64,000 nucleotides of DNA from CBDCEG01 sp965215775 (GCA_965215775.1 CBDCEG010000019.1:140261-204260); one strand, 5' to 3'. Positions 36,639 through 46,364 are shown, numbered from the stretch's first letter. Notes: a model not told the origin generated them from the letters alone. Program-made: numbers and translations.

Positions 36639-37731
36639 GCTAGATTCTACCTACAAGTGCAACTTTTCAAGTTCAGCTTGAAAGACTTCATTTGGGGTTT
36701 TAAATCCTAGTCGTTTTCGTGGTCTATTATTAATAAGTTCCACAAAATAAGCAAGTTCTTCATCAGAAACATTATTAAAATCAGTGCCTTTGGGAATAAA
36801 TTCTCGGAGCAAACCGTTGGTATTTTCATTAGTTCCTCTTTCCCAAGGTGAGTAAGCGTGTGCAAAATAAACATTCATTTTCACTTGTTTTTCAATCTCT
36901 TGGTGTAAAGAAAACTCTTTGCCATTATCGTATGTCATGCTTATTCGTAACTCATTTGGTAAGTCTTTGAAATCTTTAACTGTAGCTTCTAAAATAGCTT
37001 TTGCAGTTGATTTTTTCACTTTGGAAGCAATTAATTTACCACTTTTTCTTTCAACATTTGTAACTATCGCGCCTTGGTGATTTTTACCGACAATTGTGTC
37101 TCCTTCCCAGTGTCCAACTTCTTTTCTAAGCTCAATATTTTGCGGTCTTTCATCAATCATTCTACGATCTTTTATTTGATATTTTTCCTTTCTATTATGT
37201 TGATATTTTTCCTTTCTATTATGTTGATATTTCTTACCTTTTCTTCTGAAATACATCTTAACTAATTTTGGGTGATACTTATAAACAAATTGATAAATAG
37301 TCTCGTGGCAAATCGATTCTTGCGCCTCCTCTCGCCACTTTCCAGAAATTTGTTCTGGCGACCAATGTTGCTCTATTTTTATCAAAATATATTTCTCTAA
37401 AATACTATCAGGTAATATCCTAACATGCTTATTTGCAATAGATTTCCTCTTGGAAACTTTCTCCCATGCCTCTTCACCAACAAAGGTTTCTGCGTTTTTA
37501 TTATTTTTTATGCAGCGGTATATTGTAGTCTTATTTTTGCCTAGTTTTATCGCTATTTCACAAGGATTATAATTCTCCTCAAGCAATGTTTCAATTTTTG
37601 TCATATCAGTTCTGGTTAATTGTGTGTATTTTTTCATAATGTTATTATCTTAGTTAATAAAAATAAAAATAACTAGTTCCAAATTAAAACCTAAAAATAA
37701 AATTTAGTTGCACTTCGGTTTAGAAACCAGG
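36639..37731 (-). mobile_element. IS30-family element, copy B (intact, inverted relative to copy A)
   Basis: The element has the same 1093-base length, ends and transposase as copy A, on the other strand. The flanking triplets are TTT (36636-36638) and TAT (37732-37734), so a perfect target duplication is missing, unlike copies A and C. Only scattered silent differences separate it from copy A (for example GCG for GCA in the Asn-Ala-Glu stretch near 37490). Confidence 0.95.
36651..37637 (-). CDS. IS30-family transposase
   Basis: The 328-residue protein is identical to the copy A transposase, with helix-turn-helix, GHWEGDTIVGK, MTYDNGKEF and WERGTNENTNG catalytic segments and the double YQHNRKEK unit. 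All three catalytic acidic residues are present, so it should be active and could also act on copies A and C. Confidence 0.96.
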   Translation of the reverse strand: MKKYTQLTRTDMTKIETLLEENYNPCEIAIKLGKNKTTIYRCIKNNKNAETFVGEEAWEKVSKRKSIANKHVRILPDSILEKYILIKIEQHWSPEQISGKWREEAQESICHETIYQFVYKYHPKLVKMYFRRKGKKYQHNRKEKYQHNRKEKYQIKDRRMIDERPQNIELRKEVGHWEGDTIVGKNHQGAIVTNVERKSGKLIASKVKKSTAKAILEATVKDFKDLPNELRISMTYDNGKEFSLHQEIEKQVKMNVYFAHAYSPWERGTNENTNGLLREFIPKGTDFNNVSDEELAYFVELINNRPRKRLGFKTPNEVFQAELEKLHL

Positions 37732-38170
37732 TATAATGAAATATTTGAGAATATTACTAATCAATTGGAAGAAAACCGTTACAGTAAAATCCGCCCACCT
37801 AGTGCAATAGAAATAAAACAAACCGCACTAATGAAACTAACAATAAACACTGGTTCTTTTAAACAAAGAAATGAGGGCGTTTCGATTAATAAAGAATTAG
37901 ATGATAAATATAATGTTAGTTATGGATTAATTCCTGCGTGTCCTTATGAAAAATAATAAAAAGCTAAATATGTAATTTGAAAAAGTTTAGGTAAATTTTT
38001 AAATATAGTATTATGCTAAATATAAAAACTTAAATAACCAACCTCTCAAATATGGATTATTGACTAATTCTTAGTTTATTAATAAACTCCTATTATCATA
38101 TAAATATATATATGTATAACTTATTTACTTTAGGCTAATTTAAAAACAACAATTACTAAAAGAGGACAAA

Positions 38171-39703
38171 ATGGACATTCGTGATTCAAGACGCTCAGCA
38201 AGTCAAATTCTAAAAAAAATTAGAGTAAAACGACATATTCCAAGATCTCTTTTTATGATTTTATTGGCTGCAATTATTGCGATATCTGTTGCAACTTTGC
38301 CTAGTTTGTTAGGTTGGGAATATTTTGATACATTACCAGGGCTTGGTAAAATTTCATTGGGGATTGTTATTTTTGCTGCATTTTTATGGATTTCAGAAGC
38401 AATACCTGTTTATTCAGTTTCTGTTTTTATTGTAGGTCTTAATGTTTTATTACTTTCTTACACTGGCTGGGGTGGTAAAGAAGCAAAAGGAAGTAATATT
38501 TTTGGTATGAGTGAAGTGCTTACCAAAGATGGAGTGCAAGATGGTTCTGCGTTGGTGTTTAGTTCTTATTTAGCACCTTGGGCAAGTAATTTGATGTGGT
38601 TATTTATGGCTGGATTTGTTTTAGCTCAAGCACTTACAAAGACAAAACTAGACTTGGATTTTGCTAAAGTTATTCTAAAAACTGTTGGCTCCAAACCTAT
38701 AAATGTTTTATTTGGAGCAATGATAACAACTTTTATTTTATCAATGTTTGTTTCAAATACAGCAACTACAGCAATGATGGTTGCTATGATGGCAAGCTTC
38801 GTCCGAGTTTTACCCTCTGACGAACCTTTTGCAAAAGCATTATTTCTAGGAGTTCCAGTAGCTGCAAATGTTGGTGGAATGGGAACAATAATTGGAACGC
38901 CACCAAATGGAATTGCAGTTGAAGCACTTGCAAAACAAGGAATTAATATAGATTTTCTAAGTTGGATGGCTATTGGCTTACCTATTGCTATTATTTTATT
39001 TATTGTTGGATTTATATTTATTTGGAAATGGTATAAACCAACTATTACAAAATTTGAGATGGATTTTGATACAAAAGAAGACCAAAATCTAAGCCAGCAA
39101 CAAAAAAACAAAATTAGAAATCAAAGAATTGTTACTTTAGTTGTTTTTGCCGTAACTGTTTTACTTTGGGTTACTGGCAAATTACACCATATTTCCACTT
39201 ATGTTATTGCTTTAATTCCTATTGTTGTTTTGGGTGCAACTTCAATTGTTGATGCGAGTGATTTCAGAAAACTTCCTTGGGATATTTTAATGCTTTTAAC
39301 TGGTGGATTATCTATGGGTATCGCAATTCAAAAAACTGGGCTTGGAATTTGGATGAGTGGCTTAGTTCCAACAGGAGTAAGTGTTTGGATGATTTTAGTT
39401 ATTATGATTATTCTTGCAATTATAATGAGTAACTTACTTTCAAATACTGTTACCGCTTCAATTTTAGTCCCAATTGTTATAACTATGATTCCTGAAAGCA
39501 CTTTAATTGGCGTGGTTACTCCAATTGCTTTAGTTTGTTCTGCGGCAATGTTTTTACCAATTTCGACACCACCAAATGCAGTTGCTTTTTCATCAGGACG
39601 TTTAGAAACTAAAGATTTTATGAAAATTGGTGGAGTTATGGCAATTGCTGGACCAATTGTTGCTGGTCTTTGGGGAAGTTTTATTGTTAGATTTATTATG
39701 TAA
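38171..39703 (+). CDS. DASS (SLC13) family sodium-coupled anion symporter
   Basis: A 510-residue polytopic inner-membrane carrier with 11-12 hydrophobic segments. Two SNT/TPP-type signatures mark the DASS fold: FVSNTATTAMMVAM followed by IIGTPPNGIAVEA in the first half, and NLLSNTVTASILVP followed by STPPNAVAFSSG in the second. Such proteins take up dicarboxylates, tricarboxylates or sulfate with sodium. Substrate cannot be read from the sequence, though C4-dicarboxylates are most common. It begins after GAGGACAAA and ends at a palindromic terminator shared with convergent glnA. Confidence 0.88.
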   Translation: MDIRDSRRSASQILKKIRVKRHIPRSLFMILLAAIIAISVATLPSLLGWEYFDTLPGLGKISLGIVIFAAFLWISEAIPVYSVSVFIVGLNVLLLSYTGWGGKEAKGSNIFGMSEVLTKDGVQDGSALVFSSYLAPWASNLMWLFMAGFVLAQALTKTKLDLDFAKVILKTVGSKPINVLFGAMITTFILSMFVSNTATTAMMVAMMASFVRVLPSDEPFAKALFLGVPVAANVGGMGTIIGTPPNGIAVEALAKQGINIDFLSWMAIGLPIAIILFIVGFIFIWKWYKPTITKFEMDFDTKEDQNLSQQQKNKIRNQRIVTLVVFAVTVLLWVTGKLHHISTYVIALIPIVVLGATSIVDASDFRKLPWDILMLLTGGLSMGIAIQKTGLGIWMSGLVPTGVSVWMILVIMIILAIIMSNLLSNTVTASILVPIVITMIPESTLIGVVTPIALVCSAAMFLPISTPPNAVAFSSGRLETKDFMKIGGVMAIAGPIVAGLWGSFIVRFIM

Positions 39704-39825
39704 TTTATGTTTTTGTTGCTTTAATATTTTATATAAATGCTTGAGTTTTGCTATTTTTCCTTAGCAGTTTGTACTTATTGTTGCCTGATTTATCAAGTGT
39801 ATTTTTTATATATAATAAAAAAACA

Positions 39826-39847
39826 AAAAGCCCCAATTGGGGCTTTT
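39826..39847. terminator. Bidirectional terminator between the DASS gene and glnA
   Basis: A perfect 22-base palindrome (AAAAGCCCCAATTGGGGCTTTT) gives a long GC-rich stem flanked by A/T runs on both strands. It lies between the ends of two convergent genes. Confidence 0.9.
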
Positions 39848-39902
39848 ATCTTAAGCAAATGCAATAAACCTATAACTTATCAATAATAACCTCTTATAGA
39901 GG

Positions 39903-41315
39903 TTATAAACTATAATACATTTCAAACTCAATTGGGTGAGTTGCCATTCTTAGGCGGACAACTTCTTCTTTTTTTAGTTCAATATAGCTGTCGATTAAGT
40001 CATTTGAAAAAACATCACCTTTTAATAAAAACTCTCTATCCTTATCAAGATTACTCAAAGCATCTTCTAATGAAAATGCAACCTGTGGGATTTTTGCTAA
40101 CTCTTCTGGTTGTAAGTTATATAAATTTTTATCCATTGCTTCGCCTGGGTGGATTTTATTTTGAATTCCATCTAGCCCTGCCATAAGCATTGCTGCAAAA
40201 GTAAGATATGGATTTGCCATTGAATCTGGAAAGCGAACTTCTATTCGTCTAGCTTTTGGATTTGAAATATAAGGAATTCTTATTGAGGCACTTCTATTTT
40301 TAGCAGAATAAGCCAAAACAACTGGAGCCTCAAAACCTGGAACTAATCTTTTATAGCTATTTGTTGATGGGTTAGAAAATGCATTTATTGCTTTAGCATG
40401 TTTGATTATGCCTCCAATATAATATATTGCAGTCTCAGAAAGCCCACCATAACCATCTCCAGAAAATAAATTCACACCATCTTTCATTAAAGACTGATGA
40501 ATATGCATTCCAGAACCATTATCTCCAACCAAAGGTTTTGGCATAAATGTTGCCGTTCTATCATTCTCATGAGCAACATTATGAACAACATACTTTAGTT
40601 TTTGCACTTCATCTGCTTTTTTAGTTAAAGTATTAAACGCAACACCAATTTCAGTTTGTCCACCAGTTGCAACTTCATGATGATGAACTTCAACCTCTAG
40701 CCCAATATCTTCAAGAACATTACACATTTCAGCTCTAACTTCATGCAAACTATCAACAGGAGGAACTGGTAAATATCCACCTTTAAGAAAAGGTCTATGC
40801 CCAGTATTGCCAGTTTCATATTCTGTGTTTGAGTTATTTATTCCTTCTTCAGAATCTATTTCAAAACCTGCACCAAACATATCATTCTTAAACCTAACAT
40901 CATCAAATATAAAGAATTCATTTTCTGGACCAAAATATGCTGTATCAGCAATTCCAGTTGAATTTAAATAGTTTTCAGCTCTTTTTGCTAAACTTCTTGG
41001 GTCTCTAATATATGGTTGAAGTGTTGCTGGCTCCACAATATCACAGCTTATATTCAAGGTCTTATCATCAAAGAAAGGATCAATAAATGCGGAATCAACA
41101 TCTAACATTAATATCATATCTGACTGATTAATTGATTTCCAACCAGCAATTGATGATCCATCAAACATTTTACCATCTTTAAGAAGAGCCTCATCAAATT
41201 GAGAGGAAGGCACTGTAAAATGATGCTCTTTTCCTTTGGTATCAGTAAATCGCAAATCAACATATCTTATGTTTTCATCTTTTACCATTTGTAATATTTT
41301 ATTATTTTCACTCAT
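39903..41315 (-). CDS. glnA: Glutamine synthetase type I
   Basis: GlnA makes glutamine from glutamate, ammonia and ATP as a dodecamer. The 470-residue protein has MFDGSSIAGW, the active-site NGSGMHIHQS and EVHHHEVATGGQTEIG, and the adenylylation loop KNLYNLQPEELAKIPQVAFS with Tyr near residue 398, so it is probably controlled by GlnE/PII. AAGGAG precedes the ATG. No ntrBC genes follow downstream, and I see no clear sigma-54 promoter. Together with gdhA at 14 kb it gives both ammonia-assimilation routes. Confidence 0.97.
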   Translation of the reverse strand: MSENNKILQMVKDENIRYVDLRFTDTKGKEHHFTVPSSQFDEALLKDGKMFDGSSIAGWKSINQSDMILMLDVDSAFIDPFFDDKTLNISCDIVEPATLQPYIRDPRSLAKRAENYLNSTGIADTAYFGPENEFFIFDDVRFKNDMFGAGFEIDSEEGINNSNTEYETGNTGHRPFLKGGYLPVPPVDSLHEVRAEMCNVLEDIGLEVEVHHHEVATGGQTEIGVAFNTLTKKADEVQKLKYVVHNVAHENDRTATFMPKPLVGDNGSGMHIHQSLMKDGVNLFSGDGYGGLSETAIYYIGGIIKHAKAINAFSNPSTNSYKRLVPGFEAPVVLAYSAKNRSASIRIPYISNPKARRIEVRFPDSMANPYLTFAAMLMAGLDGIQNKIHPGEAMDKNLYNLQPEELAKIPQVAFSLEDALSNLDKDREFLLKGDVFSNDLIDSYIELKKEEVVRLRMATHPIEFEMYYSL

Positions 41316-42623
41316 AATTTCTCCTTGGTTAAAATTTAATTTATTTTTGAACGGTGCTTTGTTATAACTTTAGCTTATTATACTAATATAAAATAGTTAT
41401 GATTGGTAGGTTTTTGTATAGGAAAAGTATAAAAGTATAAAAAGAAAATAGGCAAATAAATTTAAAATAAATTTGAAGGCAAATTAAATATTTGAGATAA
41501 AAAGTAAAAGCTTAACAAAGCTCAAACTCTATCGTTTTAGAGATTCTTCCATTAATTTGTATTGTGATTTTGTGAATACCTTTGTGTAATTTACGAGTTG
41601 ACATATTTTTTTTGAATAAGTGTTTTTTGCTTAAAACTATAGTTTCACCTTTTTTTAGTTGAAGTTTTTTTAGTTTATATACTTTTTCTGAGAATGAGCC
41701 ACTTTTAGTTTGAAAGGATATAATGTAGTCAATTATCAGTTTTGTGGTTTTCTCAGCTTTTATATTGATTGAAAACTTAAGCTTTTCTCCAATATAAACT
41801 TTTTTATTTTCAACTTTAAAATTAGTTACTTTGATTTGTGGTTTTGTTGGATACCCTAAGAATTCTAATGTTTCTAGATTACCTTTTTTTATTAATGTTC
41901 GTAAAGAGTGGTTGATAATAAAATCCATTTCTTTGGTTGTTTGTTTTTTAGATTTTTCCCAATTATTTAAAGTTTTAATAACTAGGTTTGCATCTATTTT
42001 CGCAATATCATTTAGGTGGTTAGCAACTGATCTAGTTACATAACGAGTTCTATCTGAAAAAAGCTTATTCAATAAATCTATTGATTTTTCATAATCAATA
42101 GTTAGTTTTTTTGCCCAAGGCAATTTTGGGCGTAAGCCTTCAGAAGCTAAACGCCGTTTATGATAATTAGATGAGTTTGCACAAGCTTGAAGCATTACAA
42201 AAGTCTCACTAGGAAAGTTATTAATAAAATCTCTAATGGCAAATTCAACTGAAAATCGCTTGGTTATTTCACTTAGTGCAAAAAGAGAAATCTCTAAATT
42301 TTCAATATTACCTGGTTTCTAAACCGAAGTGCAACTAAATTTTATTTTTAGGTTTTAATTTGGAACTAGTTATTTTTATTTTTATTAACTAAGATAATAA
42401 CATTATGAAAAAATACACACAATTAACCAGAACTGATATGACAAAAATTGAAACATTGCTTGATGAGAATTATAATCCTTGTGAAATAGCGATAAAGTTA
42501 GGCAAAAATAAGACTACAATATACCGCTGCATAAAAAATAATAAAAACGCTGAAACCTTTGAAGTGGTTCAGTTTTATGGGACAGATTTTTAGCCTATAA
42601 TACACTTTTAAGAGGAAAAAATT

Positions 42624-42929
42624 ATGTCAAAAATTAACAAACAAAGAAAAACTTGGACTGTAGAGCAAAAGCTTGATTATGCAAAGCTTATGGTGCATGA
42701 AAATTATACAAATAGTCAAATTCAAGAAATTTCTGGTGCAGGAAAATCAGCTGTTGCGCGTTGGAAAAAACAATATATTGACGAATTAGGTGGGAAAACT
42801 CCAGATGGCAAAAGAGCGTTGACAGCTCAGCAGCAGGAGATTCAAGACCTTAGGAAACAGCTTTGGAGGGCTAAAAGAGACAATGAAATTTTAAAAAAGG
42901 CTGCTGCCATTTTTATTCAAAAAAACTAA
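42624..42929 (+). CDS. IS3-family OrfA (helix-turn-helix)
   Basis: A 101-residue DNA-binding protein with a helix-turn-helix (YTNSQIQEISGAGKSAVARW) and a C-terminal leucine-zipper-like helix (LRKQLWRAKRDNEILKKAAA) typical of IS3 OrfA. RBS AAGAGG precedes the ATG. It ends in a slippery A-run that allows fusion to OrfB. Confidence 0.95.
   Translation: MSKINKQRKTWTVEQKLDYAKLMVHENYTNSQIQEISGAGKSAVARWKKQYIDELGGKTPDGKRALTAQQQEIQDLRKQLWRAKRDNEILKKAAAIFIQKN
42920..42926 (+). promoter_or_regulatory. Programmed -1 frameshift site A AAA AAC
   Basis: The heptamer fits the X XXY YYZ rule in the orfA frame and sits one codon before its stop. Slipping by -1 continues through LKTEVIMKIKMANK directly into the orfB frame, which would make the OrfAB transposase used by IS3-family elements. 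Confidence 0.75.
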
Positions 42930-42943
42930 AAACTGAAGTTATT

Positions 42944-43795
42944 ATGAAAATAAAAATGGCAAATAAAAATTACTCAATAACTGAATTATGCACTGCTTAT
43001 GGGGTTCCTAAAAATACATTTTATAAAAAGACTAACACTAGGAAAATTAATAGAAAATCTTCTGAAATAATATCTTTATTAAAGAAAATTTCTATAGAAA
43101 CAAAACACAGTTATGGGAAAAGAAGAATGCAAAAAGAACTCCAACTTTACGGTATTAAGATTGGTATTTTTAAAGTAGCTTCATTGATGAAACTTGCTAA
43201 TATTCAAGCAATTACACCAAGAAAAAAACACTATTACCCCAAAGAACGAGTGTCTAAAATTATTTCTGATAATATTTTAAATAGAGAATTTAATCAAAAA
43301 ACACCAAATACACATTGGGTTGGCGATATAACTTATATCCGAAATCATCAAGGCTGGAGCTATTTAGCGACGGTTCTTGACCTTGCAACAAAAGAAATTG
43401 TGGGCTGGAGTTTGTCGCAAAAACCGAATGCAAAACTTGCAAAAAAAGCACTTCAAAACGCAATTAGAAGAAAACATCCAGATACAAGCAAATTATTATT
43501 TCACTCAGATCGTGGCGTGCAATATACGTCTAATTTATTTGTTGATTTTTGTGTAAATTTGCATATAACAAAGAGTGTTAGCAGAAAAGGAAACTGTTGG
43601 GATAATGCTGTAATGGAAAGGTTTTTTAGGAGTCTAAAGTCTGAAAGATTAAATTATTTAAGTTTTAAAAGTCATCAAGAAGTTACTGAAGAAGTAGATA
43701 GTTATATATATTTTTATAATTATAAGAGGTTAAATTCCGCAATAAATTACATGACACCAAATGAAAAATTTAATAGAATGATAAATGTCGCTTAA
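42944..43795 (+). CDS. IS3-family OrfB (DDE transposase)
   Basis: The 283-residue integrase-like protein has HTH_21-type SYGKRRMQKELQLYG, then the DDE core: HWVGDITYIRN (first Asp), LLFHSDRGVQYTS (second Asp) and NAVMERFFRSLKSE (Glu). It lies in the -1 frame relative to OrfA, consistent with frameshifted expression. The element is probably active because all catalytic residues are present and a near-identical copy exists at 62.3 kb. Confidence 0.95.
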   Translation: MKIKMANKNYSITELCTAYGVPKNTFYKKTNTRKINRKSSEIISLLKKISIETKHSYGKRRMQKELQLYGIKIGIFKVASLMKLANIQAITPRKKHYYPKERVSKIISDNILNREFNQKTPNTHWVGDITYIRNHQGWSYLATVLDLATKEIVGWSLSQKPNAKLAKKALQNAIRRKHPDTSKLLFHSDRGVQYTSNLFVDFCVNLHITKSVSRKGNCWDNAVMERFFRSLKSERLNYLSFKSHQEVTEEVDSYIYFYNYKRLNSAINYMTPNEKFNRMINVA

Positions 43796-44975
43796 AAAGT
43801 GTTCCATAAAATTAGACCATTACACTTTGTTGGTGAAGAGGCGTGGGAGAAAGTTTCCAAGAGGAAATCTATTGCAAATAAGCATGTTAGGATATTACCT
43901 GATAGTATTTTAGAGAAATATATTTTGATAAAAATAGAGCAACATTGGTCGCCAGAACAAATTTCTGGAAAGTGGCGAGAGGAGGCGCAAGAATCGATTT
44001 GCCACGAGATTATTTATCAATTTGTTTATAAGTATCACCCAAAATTAGTTAAGATGTATTTTAGAAGAAAAGGTAAGAAATATCAACATAATAGAAAAGA
44101 AAAATATCAAATAAAAGATCGTAGAATGATTGATGAAAGACCGCAAAATATTGAGCTTAGAGAAGAAGTTGGACATTGGGAAGGAGACACAATTGTCGGT
44201 AAAAATCACCAAGGCGCGATAGTTACAAATGTTGAAAGAAAAAGTGGTAAATTAATAGCTTCCAAAGTGAAAAAATCAACCGCAAAAGCTATTTTAGAAG
44301 CTACAGTTAAAGATTTCAAGGACTTACCAAATGAGTTACGAATAAGCATGACATACGATAATGGCAAAGAGTTTTCTTTACACCAAGAGATTGAAAAACA
44401 AGTAAAAATGAATGTTTATTTTGCACACGCTTACTCACCTTGGGAAAGAGGAACTAATGAAAATACCAACGGTTTGCTCCGAGAATTTATCCCCAAAGGC
44501 ACTGATTTTAATAATGTTTCTGATGAAGACCTTGCTTATTTTGTAGAACTTATTAATAATAGACCACGAAAACGACTAGGATTTAAAACCCCAAATGAAG
44601 TCTTTCAAGCTGAACTTGAAAAGTTGCACTTGTAGGTAGAATCTAGCTTACAACCAAAGCTAGTAACAAATTCAGAATATGGAGCGTAAATAAAATCTCC
44701 AAAGTCATTATCAGTTTTATTTAGGTTAAGTTCTTTAGGGAGTGCTTTTAGTATAATTGCTAAAGCATCTTTGTAAGAAAATGGTAAGAATTTATTTAAT
44801 AAGTCTTTAATGTGATAAATTCTTTGCTTTAATTCTAACTCAGGGAACTTAGTTATTGCTTCACTTATAAACTTATCTTTTTTAAACTTTGGGTAAACTA
44901 TTTTTATTTCATTAGCTAATTTAGTTATTTTTTCTAAATTAAATAGCTGATCTTTTAGTAAGGTCTTACCTGCCA

Positions 44976-46364
44976 TTAAAAGAATTTAAACCAAATCCAA
45001 ACAGTTGCAAAGACTAAAGTTAGTAGCATTATTGGGAAAGCTAAAAGAAAGAATTTAACAAACTTTATTGGTTGTTTTGCTTTTTCTGCATAAGCTGCAA
45101 TGGTAAGGTTGGCACTTGCACCAATTAAAGAACCGTTACCTCCAAAACAAGCTCCTAAAGCAAGAGACCACCAAAGTGGCTCTATGGCTTCTTTTCCACC
45201 AAAAGTGGCTTGAGTTGATTCAATCATAGGAATTATTGTTGCCACAAAAGGAATGTTATCTAAAAGAGCAGATAAAATACCTGAAACCCAAAGGACTAAA
45301 AAAGAAGTTTTCATCAAATCACCATCCGTTGCTTCCAGCATTCTTTCACCAATTATTTCAAGCAAACCTGTGTGTTCTACACCTGCAACAATTATAAATA
45401 AACCAGCAAAGAAAAATATAGTAACCCATTCAACTTCACCGAAAATTTTGTGTAAAGTCTCATTTTGGTGTTCCGCATCTTGTTTATAATAAGCAATAAG
45501 AAGTAATAATCCAGCACCTGCTAAAGCAGAAGTTCCTGGCTCCATTCCAATTCCATGACCAAAAATAAAGCCCATTAATACTAAAAATAAAACTACCAAA
45601 GACTTAATCATTAAAACTTTATCATTAATTGCTTTTTTTTCATTAAATCTCATAACCTTAGCTCTAGCTCTTAAAGATACTTTTATAGAATTTCTAAACA
45701 TAAAGTAAATTATAAAAAGTAAAATGACTAAAGATATCATAGCAATAGGTGCCAAATTTATAAGAAATTGATTAAATGTAAGACCTGCAGCAGAACCTAT
45801 TATTATATTTGGTGGATCACCAATTAAGGTTGCTGTTCCACCAATATTTGAAGCTATAATTTCAGCAAAGAAAAAAGGAAAGACTTTAATCTTTAAGGCA
45901 TCAGTTATTAATAAAGTTATTGGAGCGATTAATAAAACAGTTGTTACATTATCAAGTAAAGCTGAGAAAACTGCAGTTATAACTGTTAGCATTATTAATA
46001 TTCCTGCAGGATTTGCCCGAACAACTTTTACAGACTTTATTGCAACATATTGAAATAAACCACTTTTACTAGTTATACTAACAATCATCATCATACCAAC
46101 TAACAAAGCTAGTGTATTAAAATCAACTCCATCAATAGCTTGTTCTTGATTAATAACTCCTAAAGAAATCATAAGAGCTGCACCTAATAAAGCTAAAATT
46201 GAACGATTAATTCTTTCAGAAATCAGAACGACATAAACAATAACTAAAATAGTTGCTGCAATAAATAAAGGATTTATATCCAATGTATGAGCCAAAGAAA
46301 ATCCTGTATGAGTTTGTTTTTCAGCAGTAGCTGAAACAGTTGTTATAATATTTGAAAAAATCAT
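44976..46364 (-). CDS. NhaD/ArsB-type (IT superfamily) ion transporter, paralogue 2
   Basis: A 462-residue membrane protein with about 12 hydrophobic segments. SALLDNVTTVLLIAPITLLI and GGTATLIGDPPNIIIGSA in the first half and SALLDNIPFVATIIPMIE with GGNGSLIGASANLTIA in the second are the duplicated signatures of the ArsB/NhaD permease family. Sodium/proton antiport is the usual NhaD role, but arsenite or anion transport is possible. Its stop overlaps the start of the AlkC-like gene. It is a close paralogue of the gene just upstream. Confidence 0.82.
   Translation of the reverse strand: MIFSNIITTVSATAEKQTHTGFSLAHTLDINPLFIAATILVIVYVVLISERINRSILALLGAALMISLGVINQEQAIDGVDFNTLALLVGMMMIVSITSKSGLFQYVAIKSVKVVRANPAGILIMLTVITAVFSALLDNVTTVLLIAPITLLITDALKIKVFPFFFAEIIASNIGGTATLIGDPPNIIIGSAAGLTFNQFLINLAPIAMISLVILLFIIYFMFRNSIKVSLRARAKVMRFNEKKAINDKVLMIKSLVVLFLVLMGFIFGHGIGMEPGTSALAGAGLLLLIAYYKQDAEHQNETLHKIFGEVEWVTIFFFAGLFIIVAGVEHTGLLEIIGERMLEATDGDLMKTSFLVLWVSGILSALLDNIPFVATIIPMIESTQATFGGKEAIEPLWWSLALGACFGGNGSLIGASANLTIAAYAEKAKQPIKFVKFFLLAFPIMLLTLVFATVWIWFKFF

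Larger units (their letters stand above)
36270..37956 (+). pseudogene. Pyridoxamine-phosphate-oxidase-like flavin-binding protein, split by IS30
   Basis: The 5' part (36270-36638) encodes a split-barrel FMN-binding fold starting KKVPQRASYDFGKIIKLIND with GHIGYVNDDGRAMITPLTIW and SAYNHSANYCSAVLYCSGE. The 3' part resumes after the IS at 37732 (NEIFENITNQLEENRYSKIR, then PPSAIEIKQTALMKLTI to a stop at 37954-37956). Together they make a protein of about 200 residues of the PPOX-like family often annotated as flavin-nucleotide-binding or NimA-like. The insertion is between the barrel and the last strands, so the gene is inactivated. The ORF beginning inside the IS end at 37708 is an artefact. Confidence 0.82.
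42560..43824 (+). mobile_element. IS3-family element, copy A (nested in IS30 copy C)
   Basis: 1265 bases with TG...CA termini. The left end TGAAGTGGTTCAG and the complement of the right end TGTAATGGTCTAA share TTTTATGG further in, giving an imperfect inverted repeat of about 28 bases. The flanks are the 3-base duplication CTT (42557-42559 and 43825-43827). A TATAAT lies near the left end ahead of orfA. It differs from copy B by a single coding change that I can see. Confidence 0.95.
42405..44635 (+). pseudogene. IS30-family transposase, interrupted by IS3
   Basis: The first 50-odd codons (42405-42559) contain the helix-turn-helix. The catalytic remainder resumes in VGEEAWEKVSKRKSIANK at 43825-44635, with all three acidic positions preserved but no natural start. 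It has one YQHNRKEK unit rather than two and a few substitutions (HEIIYQF for HETIYQF, LREEVGHWEG for LRKEVGHWEG). It is no longer translatable as one protein, although copies A and B could mobilise its ends. Confidence 0.93.
42311..44647 (+). mobile_element. IS30-family element, copy C, interrupted by an IS3 element
   Basis: The ends CCTGG and CTAGC match copies A and B, and the flanks carry the duplication TTA (42308-42310 and 44648-44650). Removing the nested 1265-base IS3 element and its 3-base duplication leaves 1069 bases, which is exactly one 24-base unit less than copies A and B. Confidence 0.95.
41512..44976 (-). pseudogene. AlkC-like DNA alkylation repair glycosylase, split by IS30
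   Basis: The 5' part is 44976-44648 (MAGKTLLKDQLFNLEKITKL to FVTSFGCK) and the 3' part 42310-41512. Joining them across the insertion restores FALSEITKRFSVEFAIRDFI and NYHKRRLASEGLRPKLPWAK, the HEAT-repeat pattern of AlkC/AlkD DNA glycosylases. The C-terminal 100 residues are beta-rich (IKVTNFKVENKKVYIGEKL onward) and match the Ig-like domain of the AlkC subfamily. The protein would excise alkylated bases. Its ATG overlaps the stop of the upstream NhaD-type gene, so it was the last gene of that operon. It is inactivated. Confidence 0.85.

Noticed and set aside
37708..37956. Open frame starting MHFGLETR
   Set aside because: It starts inside the IS30 terminus; the true content is the 3' half of the split-barrel gene.
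41316..41400. Sigma-54/NtrC control region upstream of glnA
   Set aside because: A single GCACCG-like half site is present, but no TGGCAC-N5-TTGC promoter element could be found.
15410..44647. Composite transposon made of IS30 copies
   Set aside because: Copies A and C have their own matching target duplications, so they inserted singly, and the enclosed genes are ordinary chromosome.
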